From the NCBI GenBank assembly GCA_943328975.2, contig CALQCC020000017.1, positions 1 to 64,000 of the forward strand: 64,000 nucleotides of DNA. The letters run 5' to 3'. The notes under the pieces are model-generated. The model ran no database searches, was not told where the DNA came from, and saw nothing but the letters and a program-made list of their open reading frames with translations. Made by a program: the position numbers and the translations under genes. This document shows positions 54,708 to 61,937 of this stretch, in pieces (within the stretch, counting starts at the first letter, position 1; every line of letters begins with the position of its first letter). This DNA comes from Bordetella parapertussis (GTDB taxonomy: Bacteria > Acidobacteriota > Terriglobia > Bryobacterales > Bryobacteraceae).

Positions 54708-55198
54708 ACGGTTTCCTCCAACAGCGTGATGGCATCGCCTGGGCGCAGGGTTCCCGGCTGGATCACGGATGCGTAGAAGCCGCTGAGGCCCCAGCGGGGT
54801 GATGCGATGTTCCCTGCCTTCACTTCCGCATCGAAGACAGCTTTCTGGAGGCCTTCGCCATAGGGGTTCAACTGGTCACAAGGGCGTCGAATTTTGGTGA
54901 TCTCCACGATGACTTGGCCTAACCGGTAGCGCTGCCCCAGCCGCACGGTGCGGCGGTCGAGGCCTTGCGTGGTGATATTTTCGCCCATGGCGCCGGGGTA
55001 GAGGGGGAAGCCCTCGGTCTTCAATTCGTCGATGCCTTCGGAGGTGATCAGGAGCACGGCCTGGCGCGGTCCGCCATGGATGTCCGGATGCGCGTGCCGG
55101 TCGCCGGCGACGCCGTCCGGTGTGATTTCGCCGAACAGCAACGGGCGCTTGGGTACGCCTCCGCTGGAAGCGTTGATTTGGATGACAGAGGCGGCCAC
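54704..55198 (-). CDS. MOSC-domain protein
   Basis: The 164-residue protein starts at GTG 55198. The MOSC fold shows GGVPKRPLLFGEITPDGVAG, DIHGGPRQAVLLITSEGID, GAMGENITTQGLD, and the conserved Cys in ITKIRRPCDQLN. MOSC proteins handle molybdenum cofactor or hydroxylamine-type substrates (YiiM-like). Its 3' end holds the glnE ribosome-binding site. Both are transcribed away from the glnA terminator. Confidence 0.92.
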   Translation of the reverse strand: MAASVIQINASSGGVPKRPLLFGEITPDGVAGDRHAHPDIHGGPRQAVLLITSEGIDELKTEGFPLYPGAMGENITTQGLDRRTVRLGQRYRLGQVIVEITKIRRPCDQLNPYGEGLQKAVFDAEVKAGNIASPRWGLSGFYASVIQPGTLRPGDAITLLEETV

Positions 55199-55230
55199 AC
55201 CACCAGCTTACAGAGGTGGACCGCAAAAGA

Positions 55231-55263
55231 AAACGGCGGGCGCAGTTCCCTGCCCCGCCGTTT
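55231..55263. terminator. Terminator after glnA
   Basis: Perfect 10-bp stem AAACGGCGGG / CCCGCCGTTT with a 13-base loop. On the minus strand it is followed by TTTTCTTTT. It ends the glnA transcript 27 bases after the stop. Confidence 0.85.
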
Positions 55264-55289
55264 GCCTTCGGAAAGCTGACTGCCGTCGC

Positions 55290-56720
55290 TTAGAACTGGT
55301 TCCAGATAAGTTGGTTGTAGATCTCGTGATGGAACTGGACTTCGGCCGGCTTGACGATCGTGCCCAACAAACGAGGGCAACGGTCCGCCGAGGCACGCTT
55401 CAGGTCCGCATAGCGGCCCTTCACGTCCTTGCCCAACATCTTAGTGGTCCACTCGGACTTCTCGAAGTTATCGAGGGCGTCGTAGACATTGTCCGGCAAG
55501 TAGCGCTTCGCGGTGCGCAGGTTCGGGATCTTCGACATGGGGCCTTCGATGCCGGTCTTGAACACCGAATAGAGGGCCATGTAGGGATTCGCGTCCGGAC
55601 CAACCGAACGGACTTCGACGCGCGAGCTCTTCTCGTTGCCGATGGGGATGCGGACCATGGAACCACGGTCGACCGCCGAAGCGATAATTTGGTTCGGGGC
55701 TTCAAAGTGCGGGTCCAGACGGCGATAGGCGTTCACGCTGGCGTTGAGCATCACGCACAAGTCGTTGCCGGAAGAAAGGATGCGGTCCACGAAATCCCAC
55801 GCATACTTACTGATGCGTTCTTCGCCCTTGGGATCCCAGAAGATGTTCTTGCCATTCTTCATGACGCTGACGTTGGTGTGCATGCCGCTGCCGTTGACGC
55901 CGACGACGGGCTTGGGCAGGAAGGTTGCGGTCATACCCATGGTGTCTGCCACTTGGCGGCAGATCAATTTGTAGAGTTGGATCTGGTCCGCAGCGGCGAC
56001 CACTTCGCCGTAGCCGTAGTTGATCTCAAATTGCGAGGGCGCGACTTCGGGGTGATCCTTTTCGTTCTGGAAACCCATCGCGCGTTGCACTTCGGCCACG
56101 CGGTCAATGAAGGTGCGAAGGGGATCGCCGGGCAGGCAGTTGTAGTAGCCGCCGGAGTTCACGTATTCAAACTTGCCGGTCTGCGCGTAGGTGCGTTCGG
56201 CGTCGCGGCCCTGGAACAGGAAGCCTTCGATTTCGTTGGCCGCGTTCAGCGTCAGGCCTTCTTTTTTGTGCAGATCGCCGGAGAACTTTTTCAGCACGCC
56301 GCGGAGGTCGCCGACGTAGGGGGAGCCGTCTTTGTCGATGACTTCGCCGAAGATCAGAACTTTGCCCGAACCGAAATAATCGGCCGGAGCGTAGTAGAAC
56401 GCCTGCCAGTCGAGGCCGAGGCGGAGATCGCTCTCACGTTGCGCGGTAAAGCCGCGAATGGAGGAACCGTCGAACGTCAAGTTGTCCCAGCTCTTAAGCA
56501 GGAACTTCTTGTCGTAGTCGAGCATGTGAAGGCGGCCTTCGAGATCGCTGAACATCAGCGTGACGGCCTTGATGCCCTTTTCGTCAGTGAGGGTCTTAAG
56601 ACGCGCCTCGCGGGCCTTATCAGCCGAACCGCGCTTCATGCGGTCTTCTTTGATGGCCAGATTTCTGGTTTCCAGTTCCGAGTAGGACAGGGACAAATGA
56701 TTATGCAGCGGGTTGCTCAT
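55290..56720 (-). CDS. glnA: Type I glutamine synthetase
   Basis: The 476-residue protein is a GSI: FDGSSIRGF, GVNGSGMHTNVSV, NAYRRLDPHFEAPNQI and RIPIGNEKSSRVEVR are in place. The C-terminal region lacks the NLYDLPPEE adenylylation motif of GSI-beta and instead runs KIPNLRTAKRYLPDNVYDALD. It makes glutamine from glutamate, ammonia and ATP. It is monocistronic between two terminators, downstream of the porin gene; glnE lies 583 bases away. Confidence 0.95.
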   Translation of the reverse strand: MSNPLHNHLSLSYSELETRNLAIKEDRMKRGSADKAREARLKTLTDEKGIKAVTLMFSDLEGRLHMLDYDKKFLLKSWDNLTFDGSSIRGFTAQRESDLRLGLDWQAFYYAPADYFGSGKVLIFGEVIDKDGSPYVGDLRGVLKKFSGDLHKKEGLTLNAANEIEGFLFQGRDAERTYAQTGKFEYVNSGGYYNCLPGDPLRTFIDRVAEVQRAMGFQNEKDHPEVAPSQFEINYGYGEVVAAADQIQLYKLICRQVADTMGMTATFLPKPVVGVNGSGMHTNVSVMKNGKNIFWDPKGEERISKYAWDFVDRILSSGNDLCVMLNASVNAYRRLDPHFEAPNQIIASAVDRGSMVRIPIGNEKSSRVEVRSVGPDANPYMALYSVFKTGIEGPMSKIPNLRTAKRYLPDNVYDALDNFEKSEWTTKMLGKDVKGRYADLKRASADRCPRLLGTIVKPAEVQFHHEIYNQLIWNQF

Positions 56721-56837
56721 GCTTCTCCTTGGCTAAGTGACTGACGGGTATTTATAAATTGTCAACGATGGGGGCCGGTTTGGCAACGGCTGAGCCGATA
56801 GAAAGTGTTTATAGGTCCGATAGAGAGGGGAAAAAGG

Positions 56838-56868
56838 CCCCTCGGGAAGCTCGCCGCCGCCCGAGGGG
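56838..56868. terminator. Terminator after porin gene
   Basis: CCCCTCGGG (56838-56846) pairs with CCCGAGGGG (56860-56868) around a 13-base loop, followed on the minus strand by CCTTTTT. It separates the porin gene from glnA. Confidence 0.85.
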
Positions 56869-56890
56869 ATTAGGGGGGTACAAACCGTGT

Positions 56891-58036
56891 TTACTTGCCG
56901 CCGAAGAAGGCGACGAAGCCGACCGTAATGGTGTCCTGGTGCTTGGACGGGCCGGGGGTAAAGGTGCCGATGCCGGGATTCAGAGGCTGACCGAGGCTGC
57001 CCTTTTCAAAGAAGCCCTTGTCGGACCAGTCATGCCGCCATTCCCACAACATCTTCAGGCCTTGGGCCCATTTGTAGGTATAGGTGGCGGTGAATTCCTG
57101 CAGCTTGATCGCGGAGCCGTAGCCAGTGGCCCAGCCGTCGTGATCGCCGTAGTATTCGTAGCGGAGCGCGAACCCGTTCGTCTTGGTCGGAGTCATGTTG
57201 ACCGAGGCGCCGAAGGCGTCCCAATTGGCGGCGTGCAGGTTGCCCTTGGTGTCCGCGATCGACAGATTCTCCCAGCCATGATAGTAGTCGAGGTAGCCAG
57301 TCACCTTGTCGCTGGGGGTGAAGTTCACCACCGTATCGTAGATGTTCTTCCAGCCCTTATTGGTGCCGGTCTTTTCCGGACCCACGTAGGTGTTGGTCAA
57401 CCAGGAAAACTTCTTGCTTTTCGCGGTGTAAGCGGTGGTGAAGCCCATCGTTTTACCGGAATTGTTGTCTTCCACGTTATTCCAGCCGTTTACCAACTGG
57501 AAGCCGGCGGTGAAGGTATCTGAGAACGTCTTATTGACGCGCATTCCCATGTGGTAGTACGGGCCATTGGTGTACAAGTAGCCGCGACCGTAGTGCCACG
57601 TGTAGTTGTTTTCCGTCAGTTCGGCGCCGACGGCGGTATAGAACTTACCGAAGTCGAATGTTACGCTGCCCTTTTTGGCCGTGATGTAGGCCTGCGGGAT
57701 GAAGCGCTGAATATCGCGACCGCCCGGATCGGTGGCATGGAAAATATCCCACGCACGGCCGAAGCCGAGATCCACGTGAAAGCCGATGGGCGCGGCGTCC
57801 TGATACAACGAGAATTCCGCCATGTTCAGCGAAAACTGGCGCGATTTTACTTCAAAGTTACGCAGCGTGTTGTAACCGCTGGCGGGGTTGTTAAAGTTGT
57901 GGCTATAGTAACCGTCGACAAGACCGCTCATTTTAATGTCGCCGTTACCGATGGTCCACGGGGCGTCTTGTGCCATGGCGGGGATTGCCAGGCATGTAGA
58001 AAATGCGATTGCGAGATGCGCGAAGCGGAGTCTCAA
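56891..58036 (-). CDS. Outer-membrane beta-barrel porin
   Basis: The 381-residue precursor has a signal peptide (cleavage near AMAQDA) and then alternating amphipathic strands, including GDIKMSGLVDGYYSHNFN, FHVDLGFGRAWDIFH, GSVTFDFGKFYTAVG and VGPEKTGTNKGWKN. It ends in TVGFVAFFGGK. The pattern fits the acidobacterial outer-membrane beta-barrel (BBP2-like) family. The solute is unknown. Its position upstream of glnA and divergent from glnB suggests nitrogen-linked uptake; that is inference. Confidence 0.8.
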   Translation of the reverse strand: MRLRFAHLAIAFSTCLAIPAMAQDAPWTIGNGDIKMSGLVDGYYSHNFNNPASGYNTLRNFEVKSRQFSLNMAEFSLYQDAAPIGFHVDLGFGRAWDIFHATDPGGRDIQRFIPQAYITAKKGSVTFDFGKFYTAVGAELTENNYTWHYGRGYLYTNGPYYHMGMRVNKTFSDTFTAGFQLVNGWNNVEDNNSGKTMGFTTAYTAKSKKFSWLTNTYVGPEKTGTNKGWKNIYDTVVNFTPSDKVTGYLDYYHGWENLSIADTKGNLHAANWDAFGASVNMTPTKTNGFALRYEYYGDHDGWATGYGSAIKLQEFTATYTYKWAQGLKMLWEWRHDWSDKGFFEKGSLGQPLNPGIGTFTPGPSKHQDTITVGFVAFFGGK

Positions 58037-58118
58037 AATATTTCTCCTCGGGAAAGTTTGTGCGTTGGCAGAGGCACTTTTCTCTAGGTCTTCAGCCTAA
58101 CCTCGATCCCGAATCGCG

Positions 58119-58149
58119 TCCAATCGATATTTTTTATCCATCCAATCGA
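58119..58149. promoter_or_regulatory. Direct repeat between porin gene and glnB
   Basis: TCCAATCGA occurs at 58119-58127 and 58141-58149, a 22-base period (two helical turns), in the 224-base divergent region. This fits tandem activator half-sites. No sigma-54 promoter was found for glnB. Confidence 0.35.
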
Positions 58150-58260
58150 AACGTTTGGTTTGTGGCCAGGGGAGGCGCAGTGCATCATGAATTATCGCCT
58201 TCCGCGCCCCTGCTGCCGCGGTTTTCCGATAGACCCTGGAATAGACCATGGAAGGTATTC

Positions 58261-58599
58261 ATGAAAAAAATTGAAGCAATCATCCAGCCGCACAAGTTGG
58301 ATGAAGTCAAAGACGCGCTGATTAAAGTTGGCGTGGATGGTATGACTGTATCCGAGGTCCGCGGCCATGGCCGCCAAAAGGGCCACACAGAAACCTATCG
58401 CGGCCAGGAATACAAGGTCGATTTATTGCCGAAAGTGAAAATCGAGATGGTGGTGTCCGATGCGCGGGCGGATGAAGTTGCGAAGGCGCTGGCGATGGCG
58501 GCTCGCAGTGGCAAGGTGGGCGACGGGAAGATCTTTCTGACGAACGTGCTCGAGGCGATTCGCATCCGCAACGACGATCGTGGGGATATTGCTCTGTAA
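58261..58599 (+). CDS. glnB: PII nitrogen regulatory protein
   Basis: ATG 58261 gives 112 residues, the PII length. It starts MKKIEAIIQPHKLDEVKDAL; the T-loop is TETYRGQEYKVDLLPKVK with Tyr51 in place for uridylylation; the C-terminus has GKVGDGKIFLTNVLEAIRIR. It senses 2-oxoglutarate and ATP/ADP. glnD and amtB are not in the window, so GlnB versus GlnK cannot be decided. It diverges from the porin gene. Confidence 0.93.
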   Translation: MKKIEAIIQPHKLDEVKDALIKVGVDGMTVSEVRGHGRQKGHTETYRGQEYKVDLLPKVKIEMVVSDARADEVAKALAMAARSGKVGDGKIFLTNVLEAIRIRNDDRGDIAL

Positions 58600-58708
58600 G
58601 GCTTCCGCTACAAACGTAGGACCATGACTCCTTGGGCGGCGAATATGACGCTGAGGGGAGGGTTGCAGCGCAAACTGGTCAGATGACCAGTTGTGTTAAT
58701 CTCAAGGC

Positions 58709-58987
58709 ATGAAGCACCAACAAGTCAGCGCTACCGACTTCAAGGCCAAGTGTCTTTCCCTGATGGACGAAATCGACGCAACCGGTGGTTCCGTCACCAT
58801 CACCAAGCGGGGCAAGCCGATTGCGGTACTGCAGTGCGTGCAAAAGAAGGCCCGCAAATCGCTAGCGGGCCATCTGGCAGGCAAGGTCAAGATCGTCGGC
58901 GATATTGTCAACGTTAGTTTCGCGGAAGATTGGGAATCCGTCAGAGAAGCGGACGCGGCGGCGAGCGCCGGCAAGGGTAAGCGTTAG
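58709..58987 (+). CDS. Phd/YefM-family antitoxin
   Basis: The 92-residue protein has the Phd/YefM fold at the N-terminus (HQQVSATDFKAKCLSLMDEI, VTITKRGKPIAVLQCV) and a C-terminal toxin-binding tail (VSFAEDWESVREADAAA). It would bind its own promoter and neutralise the PIN toxin seven bases downstream. Confidence 0.9.
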   Translation: MKHQQVSATDFKAKCLSLMDEIDATGGSVTITKRGKPIAVLQCVQKKARKSLAGHLAGKVKIVGDIVNVSFAEDWESVREADAAASAGKGKR

Positions 58988-58993
58988 AGCCAC

Positions 58994-59398
58994 GTGAAGC
59001 CGCGCCTGCTTCTCGATACGCATATCCTGATTCGCTGGTTCGTCGAACCTCAGCGGCTTTCCAAAGAGCAAGTGCGCATCCTGGACATGGCGGAACAACG
59101 CGCGCAGCCCGTTGCGATTAGTTCCATCACCCTGTGGGAGGTGGCGCAACTTGGCGCTTCATCTGGTGCGCGCATCGCGACGGGCGTGGACCAAATGCTG
59201 CATTCCCTGGAAACCGATCCCGGGGTAACCATCCTCCCCCTGAATGCGGAGATCGCCCGCGAAGGAGTTGCGCTGAGAGCGATCCTGCGTGACCCGGCAG
59301 ACTGCATCATCGCAGCGACGGCGCGGGTCCACGGACTGCGGCTGCTCACCTCGGATCAACGGATCCTTGAAGCGAACGTAGTTTCAACCATTGGCTAG
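58994..59398 (+). CDS. PIN-domain toxin (VapC type)
   Basis: The 134-residue protein starts at GTG 58994. PIN-domain acidic residues are visible at LLLDTHILIRWFVE (Asp), in SITLWEVAQL (Glu) and in ILRDPADCIIAATARVHG (Asp). VapC toxins are ribonucleases that cut tRNA or rRNA. It forms a toxin-antitoxin pair with the upstream Phd-like gene and ends three bases from efp. Confidence 0.9.
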   Translation: MKPRLLLDTHILIRWFVEPQRLSKEQVRILDMAEQRAQPVAISSITLWEVAQLGASSGARIATGVDQMLHSLETDPGVTILPLNAEIAREGVALRAILRDPADCIIAATARVHGLRLLTSDQRILEANVVSTIG

Positions 59399-59401
59399 AC
59401 G

Positions 59402-59965
59402 CTACGCGCGTTCCAAATAGGCCGACTCGGCGGTCGATACGCGGATTTTCTCGCCTTCGACAATAAACGGCGGCACTTGCACTACCAGGCCGGTTTCGAG
59501 TTTGGCGGGCTTGGTCACGTTCGACGCGGTGGCGCTCTTGAGGCCGGGTTCGGTCTCCACCACAGTAAGGATCACGGCCGGAGGCAGGTCGACGCTCAGC
59601 GGCTTACCATCGTAAAATTGCACGTTCACCTTGAGGTTCGGAATCAGGAAATTGACCGCGTCGCCTAGCAGTTCCTTGGTCAGGTGCATCTGTTCGTAGG
59701 ACGTGGTGTGCATGAAGTAGTAGTATTCGCCGTCATCGTACAAATACTCCATCTCCTGCTCGTCCAGGGACGCTTTTTCAATCTTGTCTTCCGAGGAAAA
59801 GCGGTGTTCGATCATCGCGCCGTTGCGGAAGTTGCGCATCTTGGCTTGCACGAAACCGCGCAGGTTACCGGGGGTGCGGTGCTCCATCTTGAAGACAGTG
59901 TGGAGTTCTTTATTGAACACCACCACCATGCCCGGACGGAGTTGAGTGGACGTAATCTGCGGCAT
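59402..59965 (-). CDS. efp: Elongation factor P
   Basis: The 187-residue protein has the three-domain EF-P layout and ends STAESAYLERA. The domain I tip reads EHRTPGNLRGFVQAKM. Aligned without gaps to E. coli EF-P (KPGKGQAF), residue 34 is Asn, not the modified Lys; an Arg is at 36. EF-P helps ribosomes through polyproline. The tip suggests neither lysylation nor arginine rhamnosylation at position 34. No epmA, epmB or earP gene is near. Confidence 0.94.
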   Translation of the reverse strand: MPQITSTQLRPGMVVVFNKELHTVFKMEHRTPGNLRGFVQAKMRNFRNGAMIEHRFSSEDKIEKASLDEQEMEYLYDDGEYYYFMHTTSYEQMHLTKELLGDAVNFLIPNLKVNVQFYDGKPLSVDLPPAVILTVVETEPGLKSATASNVTKPAKLETGLVVQVPPFIVEGEKIRVSTAESAYLERA

Positions 59966-60004
59966 AAGAGAATTTTCAGTTTAGCAGAGGAGCGCAGATT
60001 TCTC

Positions 60005-60033
60005 TTGACGGTGATCTAGTTGAGTAATACACT
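60005..60033 (+). promoter_or_regulatory. Promoter of ExbD-like/GntR/SPFH run
   Basis: TTGACG (60005-60010) and TACACT (60028-60033) are separated by exactly 17 bases. AAGGAGG (60068-60074) precedes the ATG at 60078. Confidence 0.6.
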
Positions 60034-60077
60034 AGCTTCCGAGATAACCCAGACGATGCAGTTGTCGAAGGAGGGGT

Positions 60078-60605
60078 ATGAATCGTTTGCTATGGATTAC
60101 GGCGGTCCTGGCTGCCGTGGCGCTGGCCCAGCCTCCGGCTCTGCGCCAAGGGATCCGAGTGGAGATGGCGGTGACGAGTTCGGCCGCGCCGATGCGGGAA
60201 GCAGACCAGGCAGGCGCGCGGATCGTGGCAATCACGCGCGGCGGGGACGTCTACTTGGAGGCCGCGGCCATAACGCCCGCCGCGTTGGCCGAAGAGCTGC
60301 GAGCGGCCCGGGGTGCCAATGTTTTCGTCAAGGCCGACACGAACGCACCGTTTGCTAGGGTGGCAGCTGTACTGAGTGCCCTGCGCTCCGCTGGAGACGG
60401 CACCGCGAACTTCCTGACCTCCCAACGCGACCCTGCGGACGGGGCGAACGCGCCGCCCATGGGCATGAGCGTGTCGCTCGGCGGGCTTCCGGATTCGCGG
60501 GAAAAGGTGATTACCCTGGACTCCGCTGGTCCGATGCTGTTCGGAGACATCGTGCGCATCCTGGATGCGGCCCGTGCCGCAGGGGCAAAGGTCGTCCTGA
60601 AGTAG
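60078..60605 (+). CDS. Secreted protein with two ExbD-like halves
   Basis: The 175-residue precursor has a signal peptide (MNRLLWITAVLAAVALAQ). ARIVAITRGGDVYLEAAAIT, LAEELRAARGANVFVKADTN and FARVAAVLSALRSAG follow the periplasmic ExbD/TolR fold. A second, shorter copy is REKVITLDSAGPMLFGDIVR and ILDAARAAGAKVVLK. The N-terminal membrane helix that ExbD uses with ExbB is replaced by a signal peptide, so it may not work with a motor. It precedes a GntR gene by 13 bases. Confidence 0.75.
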   Translation: MNRLLWITAVLAAVALAQPPALRQGIRVEMAVTSSAAPMREADQAGARIVAITRGGDVYLEAAAITPAALAEELRAARGANVFVKADTNAPFARVAAVLSALRSAGDGTANFLTSQRDPADGANAPPMGMSVSLGGLPDSREKVITLDSAGPMLFGDIVRILDAARAAGAKVVLK

Positions 60606-60618
60606 AGGACGTTGAGCC

Positions 60619-61011
60619 ATGACCCCTACGGCCTCTTTCCGCTTCAAATTGGACCCGCACAGCGGCGTCCCTGTCTACCGGCAGATTATCGACCAGGTGC
60701 AAGCGGGCCTGGCTTCGGGAACGCTGGCGAGGGGCGATCAACTGCCGACCGTGCGGCAAGTCGCGGTGGACCTGGAGATCAATCCGAACACGGTACTGCG
60801 GGCTTACCGGGAGCTGGAGATCCGGGGCGTGCTGGACACGCAGCAAGGCACCGGGACGTTTGTAGCGGACCGCCCCGTCGCACCCGAAGACGAAGGAGAG
60901 CGGACGCGCAAGTTGGAGCAGTTCGTGGCGGACGTTGTGGCTCGCGCGGGGGCAGCCGGATTCAATCTGAAGGAAGTTATGGACGCGTTGCAAAAACGGA
61001 GGACAAAGTGA
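60619..61011 (+). CDS. GntR-family regulator (YtrA type)
   Basis: The 130-residue protein has an N-terminal winged helix (YRQIIDQVQAGLASGTLARG, LPTVRQVAVDLEINPNTVLR, GTGTFVA) and only a short C-terminal helical part, as in YtrA regulators. Such regulators usually control the operon they lie in. The TGA overlaps the SPFH start by one base (TGATG). Confidence 0.93.
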   Translation: MTPTASFRFKLDPHSGVPVYRQIIDQVQAGLASGTLARGDQLPTVRQVAVDLEINPNTVLRAYRELEIRGVLDTQQGTGTFVADRPVAPEDEGERTRKLEQFVADVVARAGAAGFNLKEVMDALQKRRTK

Positions 61012-61886
61012 TGGCAAGAAAAGCACCTGAGTTAAACCTAAATATCAACGGACCCGCATTGATGCTGTTCCTGGGTTCGCTTTTGATCGGAGCCGTGGCG
61101 GCGGCGGTGGTGCGGAATCCTCTGCCGCTGGTAATCGGGGCCTTGGCCGGGCTGTACTTTCTGTTTGCCGTCAAAGTGATCCAGCAATGGGAACGCGTGG
61201 CGCTGATGCGGCTGGGAAAATACGTCGGACTGCGCGGACCGGGCACGTTCCTGATCGTTCCGGTGATCGAGACGGTCACGCCGACGGTGGATCAGCGCAC
61301 ACGCGTTACCAGCGTAACGGCCGAATCCACTTTGACGCGCGATACAGTGCCGGTCAACGTGGATGCCGCGATCTTCTGGCTTGTCTGGAGCGCGGAAAAG
61401 GCACTACTGGAAGTGCAGAGCTTCGATGACGCGATCGCGTTGAGCGCGCAGACTGCGTTGCGAGAGTCGATCGGCCGGCACAACCTGGCGCAGATGCTTT
61501 CGGAACGCGAAGTGCTGGGTCACGAACTGCAAAAGATCCTGGACGCGAAGACGAATCCCTGGGGCATCACGGTGCAGTCGGTAGAGATTCGCGACGTTCA
61601 GATTCCTCCGGCGCTGCAGGATGCGATGTCGCGGGAGGCGCAGGCGGATCGCGAGCGGCATGCGCGGGTGATCCTGGCACAGGCAGAAACGCAGGTGGCG
61701 GAGAAGTTCTCGGAGGCAGCGGAGTACTATGCCAACAACCCGACGGCGCTCCACTTACGGGCGATGAATATGTTGTACGAGGCCATGAAGGAAAAGGGCG
61801 CGATGGTGATTGTGCCGTCCTCTGCGGTGGAGACGATGGGCCTGGGAGGGATGCTGGCTACCTCTACGATGGCGAAAAATCAGTAG
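61011..61886 (+). CDS. SPFH/band-7 (slipin-like) membrane protein
   Basis: ATG 61011 gives 291 residues: two membrane helices near residues 15-50, then an SPFH domain (IQQWERVALMRLGKYVGLRG, GTFLIVPVIETVTPTVDQRT, VNVDAAIFWLVWSAEKALLE). After the domain comes a coiled-coil-like SREAQADRERHARVILAQAE. Slipins organise membrane protease or microdomain complexes. It is co-transcribed with the GntR regulator; no NfeD protease gene is next to it. Confidence 0.9.
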   Translation: MARKAPELNLNINGPALMLFLGSLLIGAVAAAVVRNPLPLVIGALAGLYFLFAVKVIQQWERVALMRLGKYVGLRGPGTFLIVPVIETVTPTVDQRTRVTSVTAESTLTRDTVPVNVDAAIFWLVWSAEKALLEVQSFDDAIALSAQTALRESIGRHNLAQMLSEREVLGHELQKILDAKTNPWGITVQSVEIRDVQIPPALQDAMSREAQADRERHARVILAQAETQVAEKFSEAAEYYANNPTALHLRAMNMLYEAMKEKGAMVIVPSSAVETMGLGGMLATSTMAKNQ

Positions 61887-61937
61887 CGAAGGCCGTCGGA
61901 TCTATTTGGAAGGCCACGTGCAGCCGATTTTTATAGA

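Noticed and set aside
55032-56744. 570-codon plus-strand frame over glnA
   Set aside because: It is a shadow of glnA and the MOSC gene, with no recognisable domain.
58150-58260. Sigma-54 promoter for glnB
   Set aside because: TGGCCAGGGGAGGCGCA has the wrong -12 part, so it was not called.
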